The position numbers were made by a program, and so were the translations under genes. A DNA stretch of 64,000 nt, from NCBI GenBank assembly GCA_000817105.1, contig JUEP01000009.1:1-64000 (forward strand), read 5' to 3'. The stretch is from a marine actinobacterium MedAcidi-G3 (GTDB lineage Bacteria > Actinomycetota > Acidimicrobiia > Acidimicrobiales > Poriferisodalaceae). Positions within the stretch are counted from its first letter, which is position 1. Every line of letters begins with the position of its first letter. Below the pieces are notes generated by a model. It was not told the origin of the DNA, did not search any database, and saw only the letters and a list, made by a program, of their open reading frames with translations. Positions 1 to 7,525 of the stretch are shown piece after piece.

Positions 1-540
1 TCTGATGGCCAGTTCTCAATGCTCGGTTGGCTAGATGATGTAGCTCGATCGATCAAGAGATTGCGTGAAGAAGGATCTCAACGGATATGGCTAGTTGGTT
101 CCACAACGGGTGGATCGCTTGCAATTATGGCGGCAGCTCGCGACCCAGAGATTCGTGGAGTCGCAGTGATGGCCCCGCGCGCCGACTTCGACGACTGGGC
201 AACCGACCCGCGACGCTTTCTCCAACACTGCCGCGACGTTGGAGTCATCGATAACGATGATTATCCCGAATCGGTAAGTAAGTGGTCAGGTGAACTTCGT
301 CAGCATCGAGCTATCGACTCAATAAAATCGATTGGTGAACGACCTCTTTTGATTATTCACGGAACAAACGATCGGCAGGTTCCCTCCAATGATGCTCAGC
401 AGCTAGCGGACCTGCACCCTGCCCCAGAGCTCCGGCTTATTGATGGCGCCGACCATCGAATAAGACATGACCCGCGGGCCGTGGCTGTACTTATGGGTTG
501 GTTAGAACGCCAAGCAGGGGAGAGCCTCGACGAACCCTAG
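1..540 (+). CDS. alpha/beta hydrolase, 5' end outside the window
   Basis: The frame is open from the first base, so the N-terminus is cut off by the window edge; the first visible Met is at base 19. The fragment has the C-terminal two thirds of an alpha/beta-hydrolase fold: a nucleophile-elbow-like GSTTGG, then HGTNDRQVP with the usual acid residue, and GADHRIRHD near the end with the expected catalytic His. In the G-x-Nuc-x-G pattern the nucleophile position is Thr rather than Ser, which is unusual and may mean altered or lost activity. The substrate cannot be told. It converges with the next gene, the two stop codons overlapping. Confidence 0.8.
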   Translation, partial: SDGQFSMLGWLDDVARSIKRLREEGSQRIWLVGSTTGGSLAIMAAARDPEIRGVAVMAPRADFDDWATDPRRFLQHCRDVGVIDNDDYPESVSKWSGELRQHRAIDSIKSIGERPLLIIHGTNDRQVPSNDAQQLADLHPAPELRLIDGADHRIRHDPRAVAVLMGWLERQAGESLDEP

Positions 541-1001
541 GAGTCCTTCCTAGCTATCAGCATGGTGCCCACTGTGCGAAGCGCGACCTCATCGTTCTGG
601 TTAATCATTTCGTTGGCCAGTTCAATGAAACCAATGTTTGGTCGTGACCCGCTTTCTCGCATAGCCAATATCTCCACCCTCAAGGTAAGAACATCTCCTG
701 CGCGTACTGGCGAAGGCCAAGACAACTCGGAAAGCCCAGCAGCCCCTAAACAGTGTTCACCTAAAAACCCTTCGGCGCTCAAACGCATCATCAACGACCC
801 TGTATGCCACCCCGACGCAATTAAGCCGCCGTACATAGTTGTGGAAGCCGCTTCTGGGTCGATATGAAAACGTTGAGGATCGAATTGGGTTGAAAATGCG
901 AGCATCTCTTCTTCGTGCATCTCAACGCTGCCTAAAACAAAGGACTCGCCGATCGAAAAATCTTCATAGCAACGATCCTTAAGAGGAATACCTGATGTCA
1001 C
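537..1001 (-). CDS. MaoC-like (R)-specific enoyl-CoA hydratase family protein
   Basis: This is a 154-residue single hot-dog domain, the usual length for a stand-alone MaoC-like hydratase. It shows the family pattern FDPQRFHIDPEAA followed by YGGLIASGWHT, where the Asp/His pair that activates water normally lies. Enzymes of this family hydrate trans-2-enoyl-CoA or related acyl-CoA thioesters in the cytoplasm. The GTG start at 1001 overlaps the stop of the upstream HhH-GPD gene (GTGA), so the two are probably cotranscribed although functionally unrelated. The specific substrate is unknown. Confidence 0.85.
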   Translation of the reverse strand: MTSGIPLKDRCYEDFSIGESFVLGSVEMHEEEMLAFSTQFDPQRFHIDPEAASTTMYGGLIASGWHTGSLMMRLSAEGFLGEHCLGAAGLSELSWPSPVRAGDVLTLRVEILAMRESGSRPNIGFIELANEMINQNDEVALRTVGTMLIARKDS

Positions 1002-1570
1002 TTTGCTTTCCTCGCCTTCGTCCTTTGTTTCCTTAATTGCGATAGTGCCTCGGGTGAATCAAGGTCCGCTACCGAGTGAAAACCAACGCCAGCATAATGA
1101 CCTGCAAACTGTTCCCACCCGTCAGGGGTTACCTGAAATCTCTTAGCAAGCAATGCAATGAAGATTTGAGCCTTCTTCTCACCGAAACCGGGGAGCGATA
1201 ACAACCTCTGATGTAATTCTGCTGCGTCAGAAAGATCAGCCCAGACGTCTTGAGGGTTTCCGCCGTAATAATCGATCAAATATTGGCAGAGAGCATGGGT
1301 TCTCTCAGCCATCGACTTTGGAAACCTGTGCAAGGCTGGTTTCTCAGAAAAAAATCGAACTAAATCTTCAATAGGCAACCTCGCTAGGTCAGAAGGCTCG
1401 AGATCAAAGCCAAGCCTTTGCGCTAACTGATGTGGCCCTAGAAAGGCTCTTTCGATGGGAAACTGTTGGTCCAACAGCATCCCAATGAAAAGAGCCAAAA
1501 AGTTGTTGTTCAACAAGTCGTCAGCGTCAGCGTTGCCTGTAAAACGCAGAGAACCTGCCATGCTCTCCAT
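998..1570 (-). CDS. HhH-GPD family DNA repair protein (TIGR03252-like)
   Basis: This 190-residue protein resembles the uncharacterised actinobacterial HhH-GPD family (TIGR03252 as I recall it), related to base-excision DNA glycosylases. The helix-hairpin-helix is visible as LPGFGEKKAQIF around residue 125. The aspartate that follows the hairpin in catalytic glycosylases such as Nth and MutY is not obvious here, so activity is uncertain. An alternative Met lies three codons downstream (1561). It is the first gene of a two-gene minus-strand unit with the MaoC gene, and is divergent from the RNase HI fusion gene across 85 bases. Confidence 0.8.
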   Translation of the reverse strand: MESMAGSLRFTGNADADDLLNNNFLALFIGMLLDQQFPIERAFLGPHQLAQRLGFDLEPSDLARLPIEDLVRFFSEKPALHRFPKSMAERTHALCQYLIDYYGGNPQDVWADLSDAAELHQRLLSLPGFGEKKAQIFIALLAKRFQVTPDGWEQFAGHYAGVGFHSVADLDSPEALSQLRKQRTKARKAK

Positions 1571-1655
1571 TGCAATGAATCTATCCTTAGTTCAAGAGGG
1601 CGCGTACAACAGAAGTACGTGTTTTGGTGACATTCGTTATGCATGAAGTGCAGCC

Positions 1656-2660
1656 ATGACCACCGAGGTATTTACTGATGGTGCTTGTCTAGGCAACCCA
1701 GGGCCCGGAGGGTGGGCATTTGTTGTTGATCAAGGCCCCTGGTCCTCAGGATATGAACCTCAAACCACGAACCAGCGTATGGAACTGACAGCCGCTAGTG
1801 CAGCTGTTCAAGCTCTAGAAGGTCCATTGTGTGTGTACAGCGATTCCACATACGTAGTTAATTGTTTTCGTCAAGAATGGTGGAAGGGATGGTTAAAGCG
1901 CGGATGGAAAAATTCGAAGAAGGAACCCGTGGCCAACCGCGATTTGTGGGAACCCTTCATTGAATTGGTTAATGCCCGAGGCGATGTTGAATTCCGATGG
2001 GTCAAGGGGCATTCCGGTGACCGTCTCAATGACGCAGCCGATCGACTAGCTACTACCGCTGCCGCCCAACAAGCGAACCAAAGCGGTGGCATTTATACAG
2101 ACGCGATCGTGAAGGGGCTGGCTGCCGACGACGCTGCAAAAAGTGAGACGTTTCGCAAAGATGCGACACACAGCGTCGCTGTTTTTGGGCATCGCCCACC
2201 AGAGTTAGGCGGTTACGGGGAGAACAGTGTCACGCTTGGGATACGTCGTAAGCTCATCGAGATTTTAAGAGCCAAGCTCGAAATGCAATCAGACGTGCAA
2301 GTGCTGACAGGTCTTGGCTTAGGGGCAGAAATGTTGGCGGCTGAAGCAGCTGCAGCCTCTGCTACTCCTTACGTCGTTGTCCTTGCTTTCGAAGGTGTAG
2401 AGCTGAGATGGCCTGATGCCACACAAAAACGATTTCAGGAACTCCTAGGTGGAGCACGTTCGGTAACTATCGCTAGCAAAGAGAATCCCAAAACCGGTGT
2501 CGAATACGCCAAAGTAATGGGGCGCCGTGATGACGAGATTCTTCGACGTGCTACTGAAGCCGTATTAATTCGCAATGGTGACGATCGAACGTTAGGCGAT
2601 CTTCAGAGGAAGCTGGAAAGACGGTTCCAAGACGATGTGTGGATTATTGACCCACAATAG
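1656..2660 (+). CDS. rnhA: ribonuclease HI fused to a YpsA-like SLOG domain
   Basis: Residues 1-135 are a complete RNase HI: D8 (FTDGAC), E43 (QRMELTAA), D63 (YSDSTYV), H119 (KGHSGD) and D129 (AADRLA) match the metal-binding and catalytic set, so it should cut RNA in RNA-DNA hybrids. After a linker, residues about 168-334 form a second domain beginning VFGHRPPELGGY, with LTGLGLGAEMLAAEAA and a late RNGDDRTLGDL. This matches the SLOG/DUF1273 (B. subtilis YpsA-like) Rossmann family thought to bind nucleotide-type ligands. In mycobacteria RNase HI is instead fused to a CobC-like phosphatase. Both domains lack internal stops, so this is a true fusion. Confidence 0.9.
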   Translation: MTTEVFTDGACLGNPGPGGWAFVVDQGPWSSGYEPQTTNQRMELTAASAAVQALEGPLCVYSDSTYVVNCFRQEWWKGWLKRGWKNSKKEPVANRDLWEPFIELVNARGDVEFRWVKGHSGDRLNDAADRLATTAAAQQANQSGGIYTDAIVKGLAADDAAKSETFRKDATHSVAVFGHRPPELGGYGENSVTLGIRRKLIEILRAKLEMQSDVQVLTGLGLGAEMLAAEAAAASATPYVVVLAFEGVELRWPDATQKRFQELLGGARSVTIASKENPKTGVEYAKVMGRRDDEILRRATEAVLIRNGDDRTLGDLQRKLERRFQDDVWIIDPQ

Positions 2661-2662
2661 AG

Positions 2663-3139
2663 TCACTGATATCGGAGAGTTAGGCGTCCTCTGACTAGAG
2701 CAGAATCGTGAGGTGTTACTGCGCATAGAACGCTTCGGTCATCTTTCCAAGACCGTTCACTCGGGGCATAGCCGGTGATGACCATATGGGTTGGATCAAA
2801 TACCAGTCCTGTGGCGTTCTGAAATCGTTCTAGGCAACCGCTTTTCGCAGTTTGCGCTACGGACGATGTGCCAGGCCACTTGGTGCCAGCGAGATTGAAA
2901 ATAGCGAAGACTTCAGCTTGGTGGTCCTCAGCGCATGGGACTGCATCAACTACCTCAATTTCATCAATGAGACCAAGAAAGCAATCGCCAGGCAACAGTC
3001 GAAGCACTCCGACACTGCCACCCGTCGTTATCTCCCCGGCTGGAGTTCTCATTGATCCATCAAGAAGAGATACTTTGTCGGATTTGCCGCAACCGAAAGA
3101 GACGCAAAGAATAATGAAACAACAAGTTGTAAGTCTCAC
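2663..3139 (-). CDS. lipoprotein with septum-formation-like domain
   Basis: This 158-residue protein starts with a short signal sequence ending in a lipobox-like VSFGC, so it is probably a membrane-anchored lipoprotein. The body carries the pattern LLPGDCF, then VDAVPCAEDHQAEVFA, a Cys before ERF and a late PSERSWKDDRSVLCAV. This is the conserved Cys/His layout of the actinobacterial 'septum formation' family (PF13845). The molecular role is unknown. The GTG start at 3139 overlaps the stop of the SRPBCC gene by four bases, placing it third in the minus-strand unit headed by the selenoprotein gene. It ends two bases from the convergent RNase HI gene. Confidence 0.75.
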   Translation of the reverse strand: MRLTTCCFIILCVSFGCGKSDKVSLLDGSMRTPAGEITTGGSVGVLRLLPGDCFLGLIDEIEVVDAVPCAEDHQAEVFAIFNLAGTKWPGTSSVAQTAKSGCLERFQNATGLVFDPTHMVITGYAPSERSWKDDRSVLCAVTPHDSALVRGRLTLRYQ

Positions 3140-3582
3140 TCAGGAGCTGGTTCGACTAAACCGGCGAGGCGCAGCAATGTAGTTTGCATATTTTTCGTAT
3201 GACGCCGGGGGTAACGGAAGATCTGAATGAGGATCGGTAAGCGGGACGTCGACCAATCAAAGGTCTCGGTTACCAGAGTCTTTTCTGCTATTTGAGTCAA
3301 TTCATACCTCCAAATATGGCCGCCGAAATGGCCCCAGGCAATAAGTCGATTTTCTTCGAACTCTAAAACACGATTTTTTATGTGGTAGGGCACACCGATA
3401 CGCATCTTCATCGCGAAAGTGCTCCCAAGAGACAGGCGAGCTTGCTGTCCGACGTGCCCCTGAACGCTTTTGGAACCATCTATAGCTGCGTGCTGAGAGG
3501 GGTCAGCTAGAACATCGAATATTGTTGCTGGTGAAGCTGAAATCAACCTCTCACAACTGATCTTTCTGCGAGACATGTACAA
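3136..3582 (-). CDS. SRPBCC (START-like) family protein
   Basis: This is a 148-residue single-domain protein with features of the polyketide cyclase/dehydrase SRPBCC fold: an N-terminal strand, then SPATIFDVLADPSQHAAIDGS, a middle GSTFAMKMRI, and a C-terminal helix. Proteins of this family bind hydrophobic ligands in a deep pocket; the ligand here cannot be guessed. It starts 31 bases after the end of the selenoprotein gene and overlaps the following lipoprotein gene, so all three probably form one operon. There is no signal peptide, so it is cytoplasmic. Confidence 0.75.
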   Translation of the reverse strand: MYMSRRKISCERLISASPATIFDVLADPSQHAAIDGSKSVQGHVGQQARLSLGSTFAMKMRIGVPYHIKNRVLEFEENRLIAWGHFGGHIWRYELTQIAEKTLVTETFDWSTSRLPILIQIFRYPRRHTKNMQTTLLRLAGLVEPAPE

Positions 3583-3612
3583 AACCTAGCTTTCAGTCAT
3601 ATCAAGTACTGC

Positions 3613-4170
3613 TTAATCGAACTTAAGCAATTGGGAGGGGAGCGGACCGCGCCCCCTGCTAGCCCGCCCGTTCGTGTCGAAAAAGATCCAAGCTGGTTGG
3701 GATGTATTTTCGAAATGATTCCAAAGAGTGCCGTCAGTATCTTCGATGTGAGGTAGGTGGCCAAGACCATGACGAGTAACGAAATCAATGTAACCATCTA
3801 AGTCGTCGCGACCAGGTAAGCCGACAACGATGATGTCACTTTGGCTGCTCAGAGCGGCGACCGCCGCTGCTTCTCTGTTGCAAGCGCCTCACCAGGGAGC
3901 CCAGAACCATAAGAGCACCTCGTTTCCGGCTAAAGATGAGGGTTCGAATACTTCGCCTGTAATGGTGGAACGATCGAGGACGGCGAGCGCTGGAGGAACT
4001 TCAGATCTAGCCGTCTCATCTAGAGCTGAGGTTTCCAAATTTAGGTCTGGAGCCTGTGTTAGGGGTGTGTCGCTTGAGTCAGATGCAACGTCTTGTCGGC
4101 TTCCAGTCGAACAAGCGGTGGCGAGAACTAGACCGACTAGTAGAACAACATTAAAAAATTGGCGACGCAC
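3613..4170 (-). CDS. DsbE/MPT53-like thioredoxin lipoprotein; probable selenoprotein (in-frame UGA at 3889-3891)
   Basis: Read conventionally this gene stops at UGA 3889-3891 after LLWFWAPW. The same frame continues with GACNREAAAVAALSSQ for 91 more codons to TAA at 3613-3615, completing a thioredoxin fold. GLPGRDD, DFVTRHGL, the DTDG segment, SQPAWIFFD with the cis-Pro, and DTNG all match mycobacterial MPT53/DsbE-type secreted oxidoreductases, whose motif is FWAPWC..C. The UGA replaces the first redox Cys, giving U94-G-A-C97. I chose GTG 4170, which yields a compact lipoprotein signal ending LATAC (Cys20); an ATG at 4230 is the alternative. A SECIS-like hairpin follows the UGA. It probably acts outside the membrane in thiol-disulfide exchange. 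A recent nonsense mutation is the main alternative. Confidence 0.8.
3843..3888 (-). promoter_or_regulatory. candidate bacterial SECIS element
   Basis: The 46 nt directly after the UGA can fold into an extended hairpin. The upper stem is AGCGGC/GCCGCU (plus coordinates 3853-3868) with apical loop GGUC, the same four bases that form the core of the E. coli fdhF SECIS loop. Below it CAG pairs with CUG, and GGC-GCU pairs with AGC-(A)-GCC. The loop begins 27 nt after the UGA, within the range I recall for bacterial SECIS elements. The structure lies inside the coding region, as is normal for bacteria. Pairing was worked out by eye; no energy was computed. Confidence 0.65.
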
Positions 4171-4219
4171 ATTGCAAAGGCTATGTGTCAGAAGTCGCCG
4201 GACCGCTAGATTCGTTATA

Positions 4220-4309
4220 AGTGAGCACAAGAGCCTTGATAATCACAGCCTTAGCGACAGGATTGGCGATCCTTGTAGCTTTTGCCGCCCAGGTGTTAAT
4301 CGCGGTTTA
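4220..4309 (+). CDS. possible 29-aa single-membrane-span peptide
   Basis: A GTG at 4220 opens a 29-codon frame ending TAG at 4307-4309. After MSTR the peptide is almost entirely hydrophobic (ALIITALATGLAILVAF), as in a one-pass membrane peptide or an isolated signal anchor. There is no clear ribosome-binding site. It lies in the divergent gap between the selenoprotein gene and lpd, and would overlap the selenoprotein gene only if the latter used its ATG at 4230. It may be chance, or the remnant of a longer gene. Confidence 0.25.
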
Positions 4310-4317
4310 GAGGTCAC

Positions 4318-4331
4318 CAAACTTAAGTTTG
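4318..4331. repeat. 14-bp perfect palindrome upstream of lpd
   Basis: CAAACTTAAGTTTG is a perfect inverted repeat about 50 bases upstream of the lpd start, in the divergent intergenic region. A second inverted pair, TTGCCAA (4338-4344) and TTGGCAA (4369-4375), lies just before the ATG. Perfect palindromes of this size are typical of dimeric repressor sites, but no regulator gene is adjacent, so an operator role is inference. Confidence 0.35.
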
Positions 4332-4379
4332 ATCATCTTGCCAAGGCTCCACTGGTAGCGGGTTACGATTGGCAACAGA

Positions 4380-5783
4380 ATGACTTCTAGCGACTTTGAT
4401 GTAATTGTGATCGGCGGAGGACCGTCTGGCTACGCAACAGCGCTGACAGCGGCAGCAGCGGATCTCAGCGTTGCTCTAATTGAACGAGATCGTCTTGGCG
4501 GAACTTGCCTGCATCGGGGATGTATCCCTGCAAAAGAATTACTTGAAACTGCTTCGGTCCATAGGACCGTTTCACAAGCTGATCAATTTGGCATCATGAC
4601 TGCAGCTCCAGTAGTGGACTTTTCTGCCGCCCAAGATCGTAAACAAGCTGTTGTGGATCGGCTTTTCAAGGGAATAACAAACCTTGTAGAAAGCAAAAAT
4701 ATTGAACTCTTTTCGGGAACGGGAAACCTGACAAAAGATCGAAGGATTGCAGTGCAGATGGATGACGGTGTCGAACAGCTGCTGACCGGTGCCTCGATCG
4801 TGTTAGCTGCAGGTTCTCAGTCAAAAACCCTGCCTGGCTTCGAGATTGACGGTCGCACCATTTTAGGGTCCGACGACGTATTAACTATGACGTCGTTGCC
4901 TGAAAGTGCAGCAGTTATTGGAGGAGGTGCAATCGGTTGCGAATTTGCTTCTATGTTGGCTGACTTAGGAACTGAAGTAACTATTCTCGAAGCAGATGAA
5001 CGGCTTGTTCCTGGAGCTGACGCTGATATAGCCAAAGCGTTGCAACGGTCGTTCAAAAAACGAGGAATCAAAACGCTTACTGGAGTAACCGCTGTTGGGC
5101 ATACCCCTCTGGTGCACGAAACGACCTTGCAGCTAAGCGACGGTGCTGAAATAGAAGTTCAAAAGATTATCGTTTGCATAGGTAGGCGTCCGTATACCGA
5201 ACATCTTCAACTAGCGGAAACATCGGTTGAAGTTGACGACCAAGGTTTTGTGCGGGTTGACGAATTTTGTCGCACAAATTTAGATGGTATTTACGCAGTG
5301 GGTGACTTAATTGCGACGCCGCAACTTGCACATGTCGGCTTTGCCGAAGCCATGTTGGTTGTGAGCGACATAACCGGAGAGCCACGAGCCCCAATTGATT
5401 ACTCGAAAGTTCCTTGGGCAATTTATTGTCACCCCGAGATTGCATACGCAGGATTGAGCGAAGAACAAGCAAAAGCAGATGGATACGAAATCTCTGTTTC
5501 GCAGCATCGATTTATTGGCAACGCTCGGGCCCTGATACACAACGACACCGAAGGCATGGTCAAACTTGTTGCAGAACGCCGAGAAGATGGAAAGGCTGGA
5601 AAACTTTTGGGAGTCCACCTCATAGGGCCATGGGCGACTGAACAACTAGGTCAGGGTTACCTGGCCATTAACCGTGATATTGAAATTAGTGAAATCGCAG
5701 ATTTCGTTCAGCCACATCCCACCCTGTCAGAGCTCTTTGGCGAAGCCGCCCTAGAACTAGCCGGTCGCACATTGCACGGATAA
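4380..5783 (+). CDS. lpdA: dihydrolipoamide dehydrogenase (E3)
   Basis: This 467-residue protein has the full layout of E3 flavoproteins. It has an N-terminal FAD fingerprint IGGGPSGY, the redox disulfide GGTCLHRGCIPAK (C43 and C48), a central NAD fingerprint IGGGAIGCEFA, a second FAD contact in YAVGDL, and a C-terminal HPTLSE with the catalytic His-Glu pair. It reoxidises the dihydrolipoyl arm of 2-oxoacid dehydrogenase complexes or the glycine cleavage system, reducing NAD+. The lipoate ligation/synthesis fusion gene follows 52 bases downstream, so enzyme and cofactor genes are adjacent. It should not be confused with the LpdA-like gene at 29.4 kb, which lacks a redox cysteine. Confidence 0.95.
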   Translation: MTSSDFDVIVIGGGPSGYATALTAAAADLSVALIERDRLGGTCLHRGCIPAKELLETASVHRTVSQADQFGIMTAAPVVDFSAAQDRKQAVVDRLFKGITNLVESKNIELFSGTGNLTKDRRIAVQMDDGVEQLLTGASIVLAAGSQSKTLPGFEIDGRTILGSDDVLTMTSLPESAAVIGGGAIGCEFASMLADLGTEVTILEADERLVPGADADIAKALQRSFKKRGIKTLTGVTAVGHTPLVHETTLQLSDGAEIEVQKIIVCIGRRPYTEHLQLAETSVEVDDQGFVRVDEFCRTNLDGIYAVGDLIATPQLAHVGFAEAMLVVSDITGEPRAPIDYSKVPWAIYCHPEIAYAGLSEEQAKADGYEISVSQHRFIGNARALIHNDTEGMVKLVAERREDGKAGKLLGVHLIGPWATEQLGQGYLAINRDIEISEIADFVQPHPTLSELFGEAALELAGRTLHG

Positions 5784-5835
5784 GGCAGCATTGAATATGA
5801 ACTTCGAAACCTCCGACCAAAGTGTTGTCAAATAA

Positions 5836-7512
5836 ATGTTTAGAGTCCGCTGGCTAGGTCAAGTCGACTATGAAGAATCGCTAGATCTGCAACGAAAACT
5901 TTTTCACTCGAGTGATGACGATCACCTGCTGCTACTTGAACACCAACATGTTTTTACAGGCGGACCTAACACGGACTTATCGCACCTTCTTATAGACCCA
6001 CGCAACATCGGAGCAACATACAAACAAGTTGACCGGGGAGGTGACATTACCTATCACGGTCCAGGGCAACTCACCGGGTACCCCGTGCTATCGCTGCCGG
6101 GTCGGCGGGGCGGGGGTCTGGCGGAGACCAAAGCTTACGTACACCAAGTAGAACAAGTCTTAATCGACTCGCTCAGAGAATTAGGACTCGACGACTGCTT
6201 TCGTATAGGCCGATACCCGGGTGTATGGGTGAACTCCAAAAGCGGGAATCCCCGAAAGGTAGCCGCCGTTGGTGTTCGACTCAGTCGTGGGCGAACCATG
6301 CACGGCTTTGCTCTCAATGTGACAACAGATCTTTCCTGGTTCGACCACATCGTTCCATGTGGGATCAACGAATTTACGGCTACCAGCCTGAAAGATGAAG
6401 GTATCGACGTACCAATGGAGGCGGTCGTAGAGGAGGTCACGAAGAAAGCAGTCACAAGCTGGGGAATTGACGGATCTGACATCGCCGGGATTACATCCCC
6501 ACATCAAACCCAAGATTTAGAAATATTTAAAGGCGACCATGCAGGCGTATCCAAGGCTGGACGAGAAGTAATAGTTCCGCTTCGGGAGCGAAAAACAACA
6601 GACCGAAGACAGCGACGCCTAACCGAAGCGGGGGTTCCGAACGGGTTTTCGATAACCGACAGAAAGCCCTCTTGGATGAAAGCGAAAATCGAGGTCAATA
6701 ACGGTTATCGACGAGTTCGTTCAACTCTTCGCGACCTTGACCTAACGACGGTTTGCGAAGAGGCAGGTTGCCCGAATATTTACGAATGTTGGGGCAAAGA
6801 CACAGCCACATTTATGATCAATGGCAGCCGATGCACGCGCGCATGCAGTTTTTGCCTTGTCGATACGCAACGTCCGGTGGATCTTGATGAAGAAGAACCA
6901 GAACGCGTCGCAAAGGCAGTCTCGGATCTAGCGCTGCTGCACGTGGTTGTTACCGCTGTCGCTCGCGATGATCTAAGTGATGGAGGGGTCATCGGATTCG
7001 CAAACACCGTTAGAGCAATTCGAGTCGCTAGCCCATCCACCACTATTGAAACACTCGTTCCAGACTTTGGCGGCAAAAAAGATTCACTGGGATGTTTGTT
7101 AAATGAACGACCCGACGTCGTTAACCACAACATAGAGACTGTTGTGCGGCTTCAACGTGCAGTGCGTCCAAGTGCCGGATATGCCAGGAGTTTGGCTCTT
7201 CTCGCTCGGGTAAAGGAAGAAGGAATCACCACGAAATCAGGATTGATCACAGGACTGGGAGAGTCTGATGACGAACTTGTTTCGACACTTGCCGACCTGG
7301 CTTCGGTCGGTGTCGACATCGTGACGATCGGTCAATATCTCAGGCCGACTGCTAGCCACATACCAGTGCAAAGATGGGTAACTCCTCAAGTCTTCGAAAT
7401 GCTGGCCCAACGTGGCCGTGAACTGGGAATCTCACACGTAGAGGCAGGCCCCCTCACAAGGTCAAGTTATAACGCAGCCGAGAGCATCCGGTCGCTAACG
7501 GCAACTCCGTAA
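5836..7512 (+). CDS. lipB-lipA: bifunctional octanoyltransferase-lipoyl synthase (LipB-LipA fusion)
   Basis: Residues 1-215 are LipB, which moves octanoate from ACP to the target lysine: RGGDITYHGPGQ, K141 in RKVAAVGV and the acyl-accepting C175 in IVPCGINEF are all present. Residues about 270-558 are LipA, a radical-SAM enzyme that inserts two sulfurs. It has the auxiliary cluster motif C307-x4-C312-x5-C318 (CEEAGCPNIYEC), the SAM cluster C333-x3-C337-x2-C340 (CTRACSFC) and the C-terminal RSSY that ligates the auxiliary cluster. The two are normally separate neighbouring genes; here they are one uninterrupted 558-residue frame with a roughly 55-residue charged linker. All key residues are intact, so both activities are expected. 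Lpd lies directly upstream. Confidence 0.95.
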   Translation: MFRVRWLGQVDYEESLDLQRKLFHSSDDDHLLLLEHQHVFTGGPNTDLSHLLIDPRNIGATYKQVDRGGDITYHGPGQLTGYPVLSLPGRRGGGLAETKAYVHQVEQVLIDSLRELGLDDCFRIGRYPGVWVNSKSGNPRKVAAVGVRLSRGRTMHGFALNVTTDLSWFDHIVPCGINEFTATSLKDEGIDVPMEAVVEEVTKKAVTSWGIDGSDIAGITSPHQTQDLEIFKGDHAGVSKAGREVIVPLRERKTTDRRQRRLTEAGVPNGFSITDRKPSWMKAKIEVNNGYRRVRSTLRDLDLTTVCEEAGCPNIYECWGKDTATFMINGSRCTRACSFCLVDTQRPVDLDEEEPERVAKAVSDLALLHVVVTAVARDDLSDGGVIGFANTVRAIRVASPSTTIETLVPDFGGKKDSLGCLLNERPDVVNHNIETVVRLQRAVRPSAGYARSLALLARVKEEGITTKSGLITGLGESDDELVSTLADLASVGVDIVTIGQYLRPTASHIPVQRWVTPQVFEMLAQRGRELGISHVEAGPLTRSSYNAAESIRSLTATP

Positions 7513-7525
7513 TATTGAGTCCAGG

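Noticed and set aside
562-867. 101-codon plus-strand frame
   Set aside because: It is the antisense shadow of the MaoC-like gene.
3597-3797. 66-codon minus-strand frame beginning MVTLISLLVMVLATYL
   Set aside because: It is a shifted frame of the C-terminal half of the selenoprotein gene; the true frame there gives conserved thioredoxin sequence.
3830-4390. 186-codon plus-strand open frame over the selenoprotein gene
   Set aside because: It is Ser/Arg-rich with no family features and is antisense to a clear thioredoxin fold; it exists only because the opposite strand is coding.
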